This document shows, in pieces, positions 45,153 through 56,275 of a stretch of DNA of 64,000 bases. This stretch comes from Adiantum capillus-veneris (taxonomy: Eukaryota > Streptophyta > Polypodiopsida > Polypodiales > Pteridaceae). Under the pieces are notes generated by a model, which had not been told where the DNA came from, did no database searches, and was given only the letters and a program-made list of their open reading frames with translations. The stretch's first letter is position 1; every line of letters starts with the position of its first letter. The DNA lies in the NCBI GenBank assembly GCA_014529385.2, contig CM043971.1, positions 31,699,209-31,763,208 on the forward strand, given 5' to 3'. The position numbers and the translations under genes were made by a program.

Positions 45153-48100
45153 TTATGAATCATCTTCCAAAATATCTCTACATGAAGCATCATCCAATTC
45201 TAAGCCCATGGCTCCTAAATCAATAAAGAGAGAAATGGAATTTTCGTTTGTGGATGCATTACCAGCTTCATCATCTTCGAGTTCATCATCCTCCATCTCA
45301 TCATCTTCATCATCATGAAAATCATCCTCTCTAAGACTTGCCACCGCCGGACTTGATTCATCGACCTCCCTCTCCTCTATTTCCACCTCATCCAAAGTCG
45401 GAGGTGGAAGAGGGTCGAAGATAGTCTCCACTTCATTAGTGGAAAAAATGGTTCTCCCTCGAGGTGTTACGGGAATTACAAACCAAAGTTTTGGTTGGTG
45501 GATTGCTGGGATATAGATGACCTATAAAATAGAAGCTCAAAGTGAGTAACATTAGTATAACTAACGCTACAACAAGTAAATAAGAATAAAAAAGGTACAT
45601 GTCACTCACCTGCTCACAATTGCGCAGTAAAACTAAATTGTCATACCTCTGTGAGTGATGCACACTAGAGTCCACTATGTAGAGGCCATTCTCATGTCGT
45701 CTAGACACATTTGAAAACCACTTGCACTCAAAGATGAAGCTATGAAAGGTTCTAAAATTAAACTTTAGTATCCTTTCAATAGTTTCGCAGTACCTGGATT
45801 CATCACCGTGTGTGTCAAAGTTGCCCATGATGGCACAATCCATGGTGGTTCTACGCTCGTCAATGTGGCGCGTACAAAAGTGATGACCCTTTGACCACAT
45901 AGAGTTAAAGGAAAGGCACTACAAAATAGAAAAATATATTAATTTATCAAATACATTTTTAAAGATAATTTCAAGAAATAGCGAGACAATATGGTTTAGG
46001 TATATGAGTACTCTACCTTTGGTACGCAAACTCGTGCATACTCCCGTTCTTTGTTGGTGATGTCTTCTCCGCGCGCTTTTGCCTCGGTCATTCTCTCATG
46101 AATCCACTCTGCAATAATGAGATATGGAAAACATGCAAGGTGTCTAGGCACTAGGCCTCCTTCCTCCATGTGCTTGTTTCCATGCTTCCCTCTCTTGCAA
46201 ACGCCTGGACTTTGCCACTGTCCACAAGTCCACCCAATTGGTCATAATCTTTGCATTGAGAATGCAAAAGTTATCGACCACTCGGGATAGATTCATATCC
46301 ATGTTAAGTAGTTTACCCTTTCCACTTGTCAAGTGTGAAGTCATCCTTGAATCTTCCTCGTCTGACCACATGCAAGGGAGAGAAGGATCAACTTGTGACA
46401 AATACTCTGATATGTAAACAAATGCCTCTTGAACAATCCACCCTTCGGCCATACATGCCTCTGGTTGAGACCGTAGCCGCACAAAATCTTTGAGAGTTTT
46501 TAAAAAACTCTCTAAGAAGAACATCCATCGTGCGTGTACTACTCCACATATAGCTATCTCTTCCACCACATGAACCAAGAGGTGAATTTGACTAAGAAGG
46601 ACCGATCGAGGAAATGCATCTTCAATGGCACACACAATTTCTGTTGCAAGTGTTTGAGTAGCAGGGATAGCATCTATTTTGATTTCCTTGGAGCTCAGAA
46701 ATCTGCAAGAAATCACACAAGGATACACTAAGTGCTAGTTGAAATTATAAGAGGCGTAGTCGAGTGGAGTCTTGTGGTGTACCTTACTAGCTCTCCTAAT
46801 TTGAAAATAGCGCCCTTGACTTTCTTGTCTTGACATATACACATACTCATCGGCAGAATGTACTACAATGTAAATCAGGAAAAGGGAAAGTGAGTGATAG
46901 TCATACACACAAACTATAGATAGAATAGGGAGTATGAAGATTACCTGAAGTATCTTGTGACAATCGTGGGACTTCAACCCATATAATTGACTGCTTCCAC
47001 CCTTCTTCGCTTTTGTGAAAGATCCCCTTAGCGACCTCATGTATCCTGCTGGTGTGCAAATAGAGGCAATGGTACCCTTCACCTTGTCTAATTCTTCTTT
47101 TGCTAGCATCCATGGTGCTCTAGGAAGCACAATCTTTTCATTTGGGGCACGCCGTGGAGTGGCAGAGGCGGGGAGACGTTGTAAAAGCCTCAAATCCTCC
47201 CTCGCACCCAAAGAGTCCTTCTTGCCAATAATGTGGTCCTATAGTGTTTGGGATACATTTTTGAATATTTGCATGGGATCCAAGAGGTGTTGTATTTTTA
47301 AGTCCTTCCAATATGGAAGCCTTAAAAATATGGAATACCTTGACATACCTTTTGGTGGAGGACACGGAGCCAGATTGTTGTTGTGGTGTTCCTCCCAATG
47401 GTTGCCCAATCTTCCATCGTAAGCTTTAGAGGAGCCTTCCCATTTGTTGGAGCCTTGTGCTTGATATGCCCTTGGGGTAAGAAACGATGGTTGTTTGGAT
47501 AGATTACCTTGTGCAAGGAATCTGGTCTCTCCGTCACCAACGATGGCTCGCAAGTAGGACATGCATTGTGGCCCGATGTGGACAACCTTACATACATATC
47601 ATATGGTTAGAAAGATGAGTGAACTAAAGTGAGATAAAGGGAGCTAAAGGGAGAGAGGAAATGAGGGAAATAGAGATAGAGGACAGGGGGTTACCAGAAA
47701 TCTGTCCAAGCCCAGGATAGTCGTGCATAGTCCACATAAGGATTCCCCTCACTTGAGCCTCTCTCCCCCCCTTTGCAAGTGAGACATCAACAACAAGAAT
47801 GCCTCTCCATAACTCCTCCAACTCCTCAATGAGGGGCTCAAGGTAAATGTCAATATTTGACACTTTGTACTTCCCTGGCACAAGCAAGGAAAGAAGTATA
47901 TTGCCCTTCTTGGTTGTCTCCCATGGTGGAATATTCTAGTTGTTGGCGATCACCACAGGCCAAGTTCTCCATGAAGTAGACTTAGTGCCGAAGGTGTTGA
48001 CACCATCACTTGCTAACCCAAGCCTCAAGTATCGAACCTCCAACCCAAACTCTGGCCATTGAGTTTTGATGTGCCTTCATGCAGGTGAATCGGCAGGGAC

Positions 48101-48921
48101 ACACATCATTCCATCATTTGAGCGATGGTTTGCGTGCCACGCGAGAATATCCATGGTAGACCTGCTTTTAAACATGTGTTGGATGCGAGAAATTAATGAA
48201 AAATGTCTTAATACCTTACGGGGTAGGTGTGCCCCGCTCACACCTGTCTTGTATCGTGCCTCCCCGCACACGGGACATGAGGTAGCATATGCATGCTCAT
48301 TGCGGTATAGCATGCAATCGTTGACGCACACATGGATGCGCTCATACTTCATTCCAAGTGCAGTGACATACGATCTAGCTCGTCGACGATCTGGAGGCAT
48401 GTGGTGATCAGCTGGCAACATTTTGTCTATCAAATTACAACAAACATGCATATTAGTATAATTCCTAGAAGACGACACCATAAAGAGAGAGGGAGAGAGT
48501 ATATAAAAGCCACATTCCATACTTACAGAAGTAGTGCATCGACACTTGGATTACTCCAACCGAATTTTGCTTGCAAGTTGAGTACTTCCAACGATGCTCG
48601 GAGCACCGAGTACCGTGCACCGTCGTAAAGAGGTGTTCGAGCACTCGTCATCAATCTATCCTCCATTTTGGCAGCCCGTTAAGTGCAGGGCTGACAATCC
48701 TCTTCGCACACGTCACGCTCATGAGCTAGTAACACATCACACATGTCGAACATATACTCATCCTCTACCTCAAAGTGTGATGAAGACGCCGTAGGAGCTG
48801 CCGACGTAGAGCCAATGGCAGGATCACCATGCGGTGCACCCAAATCGCCCAGTCGCTCTTGCCTCTGCCATTCGGCCTTGCGTGCCGGTGCACGATCACC
48901 GAACACAGACCAATGGGGCAC
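45153..48921 (-). pseudogene. CACTA Tnp2-type transposase gene, decayed, several exons
   Basis: Minus-strand order: N-terminal piece (48921-48679); Tnp2 region with PADHHMPPDRRRARSYVTAL, YERIHVCVNDCMLY and CPVCGEARYK (48520-48077); RLGLASDGVNTFG, NIPPWE and SLLVPGK, then LLxWTMHDYPGLGQISG-like sequence (48066-47690); PTCEPS and LPYWKDLKIQHLLDPM (47597-47240); GLKSHDCHKILQ (near 46960); DUF4218-like region (46728-46144, LLVHVVEEIAICG, ARWMF); DUF4216-like region with FRTFHSFIFECKWF (45900-45436); and a strongly acidic tail (45431-45153, DDEDDEMEDDELEDDE). Stops interrupt conserved stretches at about 47937 and 47240, beyond what introns explain. A donor-like CAG|GTAATC follows KILQ. The protein would excise CACTA elements. 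Confidence 0.8.
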
Positions 48922-49417
48922 CTCCTCAAGCGACGGTGAGTCGTGCTATCATCTCTCCGAGCGCTTTTCCGACTATGCCAAAGCCCTTCGTTCTCCATGT
49001 GCTCCAAAGCAATGCGCCTCAAGTGAGGAATTGCCCTTTTGCACTTGGCGCAAGGACAAGGTAGTTTTTTCTTGAGCCAACGATCTCGCTCTTAGTCTCT
49101 AGGAGGATCACGATCATCCCAGTCGATGTCCTGCACAAGGGAGAGGTTGTTTATTTAGTCATGTGTGCTAAAAAATAAATAATTAAAAAACACTTAATTC
49201 CATTAGAAAAATCACATATAGTTAAAGTCAAAGGGAATAAATGACGATGAGTGTTAAAATTATTTTTTAACTAAAAGAGATTTTAAAAATTCAATTAAGA
49301 AACATTTAAAAGTGCTACAAAATAAAGTATCCATAAAAAGTTGAAAATCTTCATAAAAAACTCAAAAGGCTAAAAAATGAAATAATGTATAGCTAAGGGT
49401 AGGGGGGGTGGTTTGTT

Positions 49418-49443
49418 CCCCCCCCCCCCCCCCCCCCCCCCCC
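49418..49443. repeat. Poly-C tract (26)
   Basis: Uninterrupted C run just outside the right subterminal repeats. Confidence 0.9.
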
Positions 49444-49489
49444 GCCCCTTACAACCTCGGATTCGCATGTATCCGTTTGAAATGACTGG

Positions 49490-49545
49490 CCGCGGTAATA
49501 TGGGTGGTAATAAGCACGATAATAGTCGCGGTAATAACTGGTGCC
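49490..49545 (-). repeat. CACTA subterminal repeats, right
   Basis: GCGGTAATATGGG, GGTAATAAGC and GCGGTAATAACTGG: inverted forms of the left-hand motifs. Confidence 0.65.
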
Positions 49546-49698
49546 TAAAAAAGGAAAGAAGGCAGATTATGCTGCGTTTTTGCAACATACCTTGCATTCC
49601 CTCCGTTTCTTGCTCTCCACCATCTCTCCCAAGCTTCCCCCCCCTCCCCTCCCCCACTCCCCATCTCTCTCTCCTTCAACAAGCCTCCCCCCTCTCCT

Positions 49699-49726
49699 CC
49701 CCCCCCCCCCCCCCCCCCCCCCCCCC
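49699..49726. repeat. Poly-C tract (28)
   Basis: Uninterrupted C run inside CT-rich sequence. Pro-rich and Gly-rich open frames here are artefacts. Confidence 0.9.
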
Positions 49727-50099
49727 TTCCCCCTCTCTCCTTCTCAAGTTTCATCGAAGAGGGTTTCGGCAAGGGGGTATTCCGCCATCTTCTTTGGACG
49801 CTCAACCTATTCGAAGCTCAACTGCGCTACAAAGAAGAGGTAAACACAAAAGCACATCCTCCCTCTTCCCCTTTTGTTTTCTACTACACACACACACATA
49901 CACACACACACACACACATTAAAGAAAAAAGAGAATCCATTATAACATACCTCGTTCATCAGGAAACAGTTGTTTCTCACGGCTTTTTTGGAACGATTGT
50001 TTTGCTAAGCACGTTTGAAAATGGTTGCTTTGCTATGCACATTTGGAAATGATTGATTTGTCACGCACGTTTTGGAAATGATTGTTTGGATAGTGTTAG

Positions 50100-50132
50100 A
50101 TGAAATAGAGAGAGAGAAAGAGATAAATGAAG

Positions 50133-50190
<58 letters not shown>

Positions 50191-50378
50191 AGAGAGGGAG
50201 AGAAATAGATAAAGAGAGTGAGAGAGGGAGAGAAATGTTAGATAAAGAGAGGTAAATGTTAAATAGAGAGAGAGAAATAGATAAAGAGGGAGAGAAATGT
50301 TAGATAGAGAGAGAGAAATAGATAAAGAGAGTGAGAGAGAAAGACGGATAGAGGTAGATAAATAGAGAGAGAGAGAAT

Positions 50379-50436
<58 letters not shown>

Positions 50437-50540
50437 AATAGATAAAGAGGGAGAGAAATGTTAGATAGAGAGAGAGAAATAGATAAAGAGAGTGGGAGAG
50501 AAAGAGGGATAGAGGTAGATAAATAGAGAGAGAATTAATG

Positions 50541-50587
<47 letters not shown>

Positions 50588-50617
50588 TAGAAAAATAGAG
50601 AAAGAGGGAAAGAGAGA
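50100..50617. repeat. GA-rich satellite with about 168-bp higher-order unit
   Basis: Pure (GA)n runs alternate with AAATAGATAAAGAG and AAATGTTAGATAGAG blocks. The blocks at about 50279-50400 and 50447-50560 are near-identical copies. Confidence 0.85.
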
Positions 50618-51785
50618 GATTACATGGGTTCCATGTGCTGCTCACATTTTGAATTTGCTCTTAAAGGACTTTGGGAAAGTTCCTTCTATTAAGCACCCTC
50701 TTCTAGATGCAAGCCACTTGGTGGAGTTTATAAGAGAGATTCATTTTCTTACGCTTTGTTTATAACAGAGTCCCCAGCCAAAAATTTACAGATTTTTTGT
50801 GTGACCAGTTTAACGACAGCATATTACCTTCTCTCTACACTGCACCAGGTAAAAGCAGCCCTTGTTGAAACAGTGGCAGATAGAAGATGGGACATTTGGC
50901 TTGATAAATATTCCAAGTATGAACCTGCTGCTTTCAAATGCTATCAACTTGTAGACTCTTCCGTTTTTTGGAGAAATGTAGACAAAATTGTTACTGTCAC
51001 AGAACCCTTCACTCATCTAATACGATTAGTGGACAAAGAAGCCTCTTTGTTTGGACGGGTTTACTGGTACATGCATGAAGCCACTCGCAAGTTAAAAGAC
51101 TATACATCTTATGCACGAAAAGAGAAAGCCATGATGATGTCATTTGTCGAAAGACGATGGGAGCTGCTGCATACTCCTTTACATGGAGTAGATTTTGTCT
51201 TGGATCCCAAGTTCGAGATGCATGAGAAATCTTCAAACAATGAAGTGATCAGTGATTTCAAGAAAGTCTGTGCTTAACTATTAGGCAATGTGGATGGACA
51301 GGTGGCATACACATAGAAGACGACATATACTAGCAAAGAAGGAATGTTTGGGGATCCTTGGCATATAGATGCTATCAGATGATGAGCGCACCAATTTGGT
51401 GGAAAGAGTACGTGGAGAAAAAGTGGAACTTCAACATGTGGCTGTGAGAGTATTTTCTATTGCTGCCTCAAGTGCTAGCTGTAAAAAAAATTGGTCTTTG
51501 TTTGCTTTTGTGCATACTAAAAAACAAAATCGATTAAGTCCTAAACGAACTGCGGACTTGTTGTAAGTCTTTTGTAACATGCGACTTTTGTATAAGACAA
51601 CAAAGTTAGCCACACGTGCCACAGAAGAAAGCTTTGGGCACTCTCAAACACACGAAGCAATTGCAAATGAGCTCAACTTTGATGATGAAATGGAATGGAA
51701 CCCGGAAGATATTGATATGGAATGTTTAGATGTCGAAGAAATTGATGGCATGGTGCCTGTGATTGAGGGGACGAATGAGCTATAA
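50618..51785 (+). pseudogene. hAT transposase copy 2, C-terminal part
   Basis: Resumes at GATTACATGGGTTCC. Contains CAAHILNLLLKDFGKVPS, RRWDIWLDKYSKYEP, a long helical region, then the dimerisation region LQHVAVRVFSIAAS and CKKNWSLFAFVHTKKQNR (51430-51540) and an acidic tail to a stop at 51785. The piece 50756-51277 is open for 173 codons. It ends naturally, unlike copy 1, which is cut at the duplication junction. Confidence 0.85.
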
Positions 51786-51934
51786 AGTTTTTACTATATT
51801 CTCAATTAATTTTGCCATGAAAAAATTATGTGGAGTTTAGATTAACAATCCATACCTTCTCTCTCTCTTTCTCTCTCTCTCTCTCACTCTCACTTTCTTC
51901 CTGTCTTGTCAATGTTTAGGAAAAACTATTTTCC
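51786..51934. other. hAT 3' flank
   Basis: Non-coding, with a CT run near 51860-51885. Ends at the copia D insertion. Confidence 0.5.
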
Positions 51935-52546
51935 TGCTAAGTATGGAGCCTGATTTACCCCTTGCAATTTTTTGTATTTAAAATGCACATTTGTAAGGTC
52001 CCCTGTTGTGAGGAGAAGCCATCGTGTGTGAAGAAAAATCACTCGCCGAAAACCAAAATTTTCACGACCAGGCTTCACCGGAATATTATGGCCAGACGAC
52101 GATCGAAAAGTGGTCGAAAAACGACCGGCCAGTTGGCCAATGGCCGGTGGTCGGAAGTCAATGGCCGGGAGCGGCTGGCCGAATTCAATGGCCAGTGGCC
52201 GATTTCAAAGGAGGACTTGGCTTCTCAAGAGAGGCCACACATGGGCTGATTGGAGGGTCCGATTTGGACCTATCTACTCAAGGGCGTCTACACATGGAAA
52301 ACTCTCATGAGAGAGGGCAACCCTTTTGGCCTATAAAAGGAGGCCTCTTCTATACACAAAAACAGATTGTGAAGCATTGTGGTGCATTGTGAAGTTGATG
52401 TGAGGTGGTGAGAGTGAAGCAAGGCGGGAGCTCCAAAAGGGTATAATCCCTTTGTAACTTACTTCTTGTTTGAAGTACTAAAGCCATTGAGTGGCTGCTT
52501 TCCCGTGGACGTAGCCCACATTGGGTGAACCACGTATATCATGTGT

Positions 52547-52582
<36 letters not shown>

Positions 52583-52667
52583 CTATAATCTCTCGTGTGT
52601 GAAAATTCTCTCTCTCCATTAAGTAATCTACTCAATTATCTACTTAGTTACGTCCTATTTCCTAACA
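51935..52667 (+). repeat. copia D 5' LTR (733 bp)
   Basis: Ends CCTAACA. It includes GGCC-rich repeats (near 52120-52200), a GGCCTATAAAAGGAGG promoter core near 52330 and a (CT)n run near 52549-52580. Confidence 0.85.
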
Positions 52668-52669
52668 AT

Positions 52670-52681
52670 TGGTATTAGAGC
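52670..52681 (+). other. copia D primer-binding site
   Basis: TGGTATTAGAGC, one change from the usual initiator-Met type, two bases after the LTR. Confidence 0.8.
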
Positions 52682-52739
52682 AAGGTGTGTTCGTAGCTAA
52701 ATTATCCCAAGGAAAGGATTTCTTGAATTGAGTGGAGTA

Positions 52740-55640
52740 ATGGTGGAGGAAGGAAAGCTCAAGATCAAGAAGTTCAACGGTAAAAACTACGAACATTGGA
52801 AGGTGCAGATTGAAGACTATCTCTACCAGAAGGACCTTTATTTATCACTAAGCGGTCTTGTAAAGAATCCCGCAATGATGGAAGATGAAGCATGGATTGT
52901 CCTTGATTGAAAGGCACTAGGAACAATCCGGTTAAGCTTGGTGTCAACGGGGGCCTTCAATGTTTTGAAGATGAAGACCACGGAGGACTTGATGAAGTCA
53001 CTTGATGGCCTCTACGAGAAACCATCGGCATCCAATAAGGTATCTCTCATGAAGCGCTTGTTCAATCTAAAGATGACAAAAAATGGTTGAATCGTAGAAC
53101 ATTTAAATGGCTTTAACACCAACATAAGTCAACTTTGATTGGTGAAAATCAATTATGATGACGAAGTGAAAGCTCTTCTTATTCTATCTTCTCTACCGGA
53201 TAGTTGGCACAGCCTTGTGATGGCTGTAAGTAATTTTATCTCTGGCACAAATACTCTTAAGTTTGATGATGTTGTGGGTGTTCTCCTAAGCGAGGAAATG
53301 CAAAGGAGAAGCACAAAAGAGTCATCAAGTGATGCACTGTCAGTGGAAACAAGAGGAAGGCTTAAGGAGAGGTTCAAAAACCAAAAGGGTCGTGATCGGT
53401 CAAGGCAGAGCAAGTCACACACAAAGTTAGTTCTTGAATGTTGGAACTGTGGCAAGAAGGTCCACGTCAAGAAGGATTGCTGGTCCAAGAAGAAGAAGGA
53501 GTCGGAGTCTCAAGACAACAAGCCAAGATCGGAGGCCAATGTGGCAGTAAAGTAGAGAAAGATTCTCTAATTCTTTCATTAGACAATGTGTCTAATTCTT
53601 GGATAGTAGATTCCGGGGCTTCATTCCATGCGATACCGCACAAGCAACATTTCCAAGATTACACCAAAGGTAATTTTGGGTATGTATACTTGGGAGATGA
53701 TGAAGCTTGTGAAATTGTCGGCAAAGGTACATTTTGTGTCAAAACTGCTAACGGAAATGAATGGAAGCTCAAAGATGTTAAGCATGTTCCTTCTCTTCGC
53801 AAAAATTGATCTCTATAAGACAATTGGACGATGAAGGCCACAACATTGCTTTCAAAAACAAACTATGGAAGATCTTAAAGCGATCTTTGGTGATTGCCGA
53901 AGGAGAAAAGGTTGGTACAATTTATTTGTGTATTGTTAGCACGCAACCTTCAACTTGTGCAACGGCTATTGAAGTTGATAGTGCGGTGTGGCACTATTGG
54001 CTTGGGCATATGAGTGCCAAAGGAATGCAAATCCTTCAATCAAAGAAGCTTCTACCAGTTTTGAAAGAAGTGGACTAGAGTTCTGTGAAGATTGTGTATA
54101 TGGTAAACAAAAGAGGGTTAAGTTTCAAAAATCAGAAAATGAAAGAAAAAAGAAAAAACTTGAGTTGGTTCATTTGATGTTTGGGTTCCTGCAAGTACAC
54201 CATCACTTGGTGGCTCATTGTACTATATGTAACATTTTTTAGACGATGCGACTAGGAAAACATGGGTTTTATGTAATGAAGAATAAATCCGATGTGTTTT
54301 CCATATTTCAAAGGTGGAAAGCCTTTGTGGAAAATGAAATAGGTACCAAGGTTAGATGCCTCAGATATGACAATGGAGACGAGTATTGCAGCCAAGCTTT
54401 GAAAGATTTTGTGCTAGCAATGGCATTCAGAGGAAAAGGACAACCCTAGGACACCTCAACAAAATGGCATTTTTTGAAAGGATGAACAAAACAATCATGG
54501 AAAGAGAGAGAAGCATGCAGCTACATGCAAGCCTACCGCTTGAGCTTTGGGTGGAGGCAGTAAGTACGTCTGTGTATTTGATGAATTGGTCACCCTCAAC
54601 AGCATTAGATGGGGGAGTTCCAAAGGAGGCATGGATAGGTAAATCGGTGATTTATTCATTTCTCAAAGTGTTTAAGTGTGAGGCTTTCATGCACATAGAT
54701 AGAAGCCTAAGGTCAAAGCTAGATGCAAAGTCCAAAAAGTGTTTCTTCATTGGCTATGGAGAAGGTGACTTTGGGTATCGCCTATGGAATCTTGAAGATG
54801 GTAAAATATTTAGAAGTAGGGATTTTATTTTCAACGAAAAAAATATGTAAAAAGTTTACTTTGAAAGAAAAAAACAAAAGAAACAGGTGATGAGTACATG
54901 GAGCTTGAGGACGGTGAAGACTCAAGGAGTGCAAACGGTGACAACGTGCAACAACATCAACCAAATGAGGAGCCTCAACCAATTCCCTGAAGATCCACCC
55001 ACAAGAGCAAGTAGACCTCTAGAAAGGTTTGTTTTTTCCTTCAACCATCTCTTGATCTCAGATTCTGGAGAGCTAGAATCATATGAAGAAGCTATGCATC
55101 ATGAATCCAAAGAAGAATGGATGAAGAGCATGCAAGTGGAGATGGACTCATTACATCGCAACCAAACATGGGAGTTGGTTGAGTTGCCTAAAGGTAAGTG
55201 GGCACTTCAAAACAAATGGGTGTATAAGCTAAAGGAAGAAGAAGCTAGGAAGAAAAGGTACAAGTCTAGGCTTGTGGTAGAAGGGTTTTCTCAAAAGAAA
55301 GGTATTGACTTCAATGAAATATTTTCTCAAATTGTAAAAATGAACTCAATTAGGCTTGTGTTAAGCCTTGTGACTTCTCACAATCTAACTTGAGCAAATG
55401 GATGTAAATACGACATTCCCTCACATTGACTTAGAGGAGGAAATTTACATGCTTCAAGCAAAGGGGTATGAAGTAAAAGGTAAGGAGAAAATGGTTTGCA
55501 GATTAAAGAAGAGCTTGTATGGTTTAAAGAAAGCATCAAGACAATGGTACTCGAAGTTCGATCGATGAATGTTGGATCATGGATTCCAAAAATGCAACTC
55601 AGATCATTGTGTCTACACGAAGGAAAGCCTCTTATTAGAG
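52740..55640 (+). pseudogene. copia D gag, protease, integrase and N-terminal RT remnant
   Basis: Gag from ATG 52740 (MVEEGKLKIKKFNGKNYEHW). Then [18 protein letters not shown], the zinc knuckle [14 protein letters not shown] (near 53440), protease WIVDSGASFHAIP (near 53600), pre-integrase VWHYWLGHMSAKGM (near 53990), integrase pieces ending in RSLRSKLDAKSKKCFFIGYG (near 54720), and RT with WVYKLKEEEARKKRYKSRLV and GIDFNEIFSQIVKM (near 55220-55345). The frame is shifted or stopped at several points. The sequence ends near HCVYTKESLL before the RT catalytic motif. Confidence 0.88.
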
Positions 55641-56245
55641 AGAGAAACTAGAGAGAGAAAATGAACTAGTCTAGAGCTAGTTTGCACCAAAAATGATGAG
55701 AATGGTTAGGGGCTGTTTAGGAGAGCTTAAAAGCTTTCCATGGAAGCTTGGGGGAGCTGAGGAAGAAGGTGAAAGAGGGAGATAGAGCAGCCCACGAGTT
55801 TTGGAGAGTATACTTGGCAAGAGAGTAGCCACCTTTTGCTTGATTTGAGGGGTGATGAGCCCAAAAGTCAAGGGAGTAGGTGGACAAGTGAGTGGGCAGC
55901 CAAAAACTCCTAAAATTAAGGGAAAAAATCGTGGAGGCTGCTAGAGAGAGGTAGAGGGAAGTGAGAGAACAAACACACTAGCCTAAATGGTTAGATATTG
56001 ACCCCAAGGACCAATGAGGGCTCTGATACCAGTTGTTAGGAGATTTAGGGTGGATACTCATGTGAAGCATTCATACTTGTGTGTGTGTGTGTGTGGATGA
56101 GAGAGAATAACTCTTAGACAAGAGGAAAGCAACCTTGAATTACTAGAATGAAAAAGCTTGAAATACATGCTTGAGAGAGCCTTGTTATATAGGCTTGAAG
56201 ATGAACTTCTAGAGAGTTCTAGGATATGTTCCCCCACGGCTAAGT
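55640..56245 (-). mobile_element. copia-like fragment E: LTR plus leader, minus strand
   Basis: GCTCTGATACCA at 56020-56031 is a minus-strand initiator-Met primer site. TGTTAGGAG at 56034 starts the adjoining LTR, which runs to roughly 56245 and contains TTATATAGGC (a TATA box on the minus strand) and a (GT)n run. No coding domains remain. The outer LTR end is unclear. Confidence 0.6.
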
Positions 56246-56275
56246 AGGTGGAGTGAGCATAGTGTTTATCCCCAC

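Larger units (their letters stand above)
44364..50617 (-). mobile_element. CACTA (En/Spm)-like block with flanking simple repeats
   Basis: Replaces a 62-bp stretch of the hAT gene, as judged against copy 1. It holds a minus-strand Tnp2-type transposase remnant. Subterminal TATTACCGC motifs on the left (44465-44560) are mirrored by GCGGTAATA on the right (49490-49540), the usual CACTA arrangement. Exact ends and a 3-bp duplication could not be fixed. The right 500 bp is GA-rich satellite and may not belong to the element. Confidence 0.8.
27260..51613 (+). repeat. Tandem segmental duplication, copy 2 (hAT-bearing)
   Basis: Colinear with copy 1: leader at 27260-27860, continued at 33323; palindrome cluster near 33530; hairpin repeats 33877-34411; hAT frame from 34553. 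It is interrupted by a copia, a gypsy and a CACTA-like block. After subtracting these about 3.8 kb remains. Copies differ by several percent in the BED region by eye. Copy 2 alone keeps the true hAT C-terminus beyond 51613. Confidence 0.85.

Noticed and set aside
49370-49843. Pro-rich and Gly-rich open frames
   Set aside because: Produced by poly-C/poly-G tracts and CT-rich sequence; no domain.
44372-50097. CACTATGAAA at 44372 and GATAGTG at 50092 as the CACTA terminal repeats
   Set aside because: Only CACTAT is shared, the flanking triplets do not match, and the left site begins several bases inside the divergence point from hAT copy 1.
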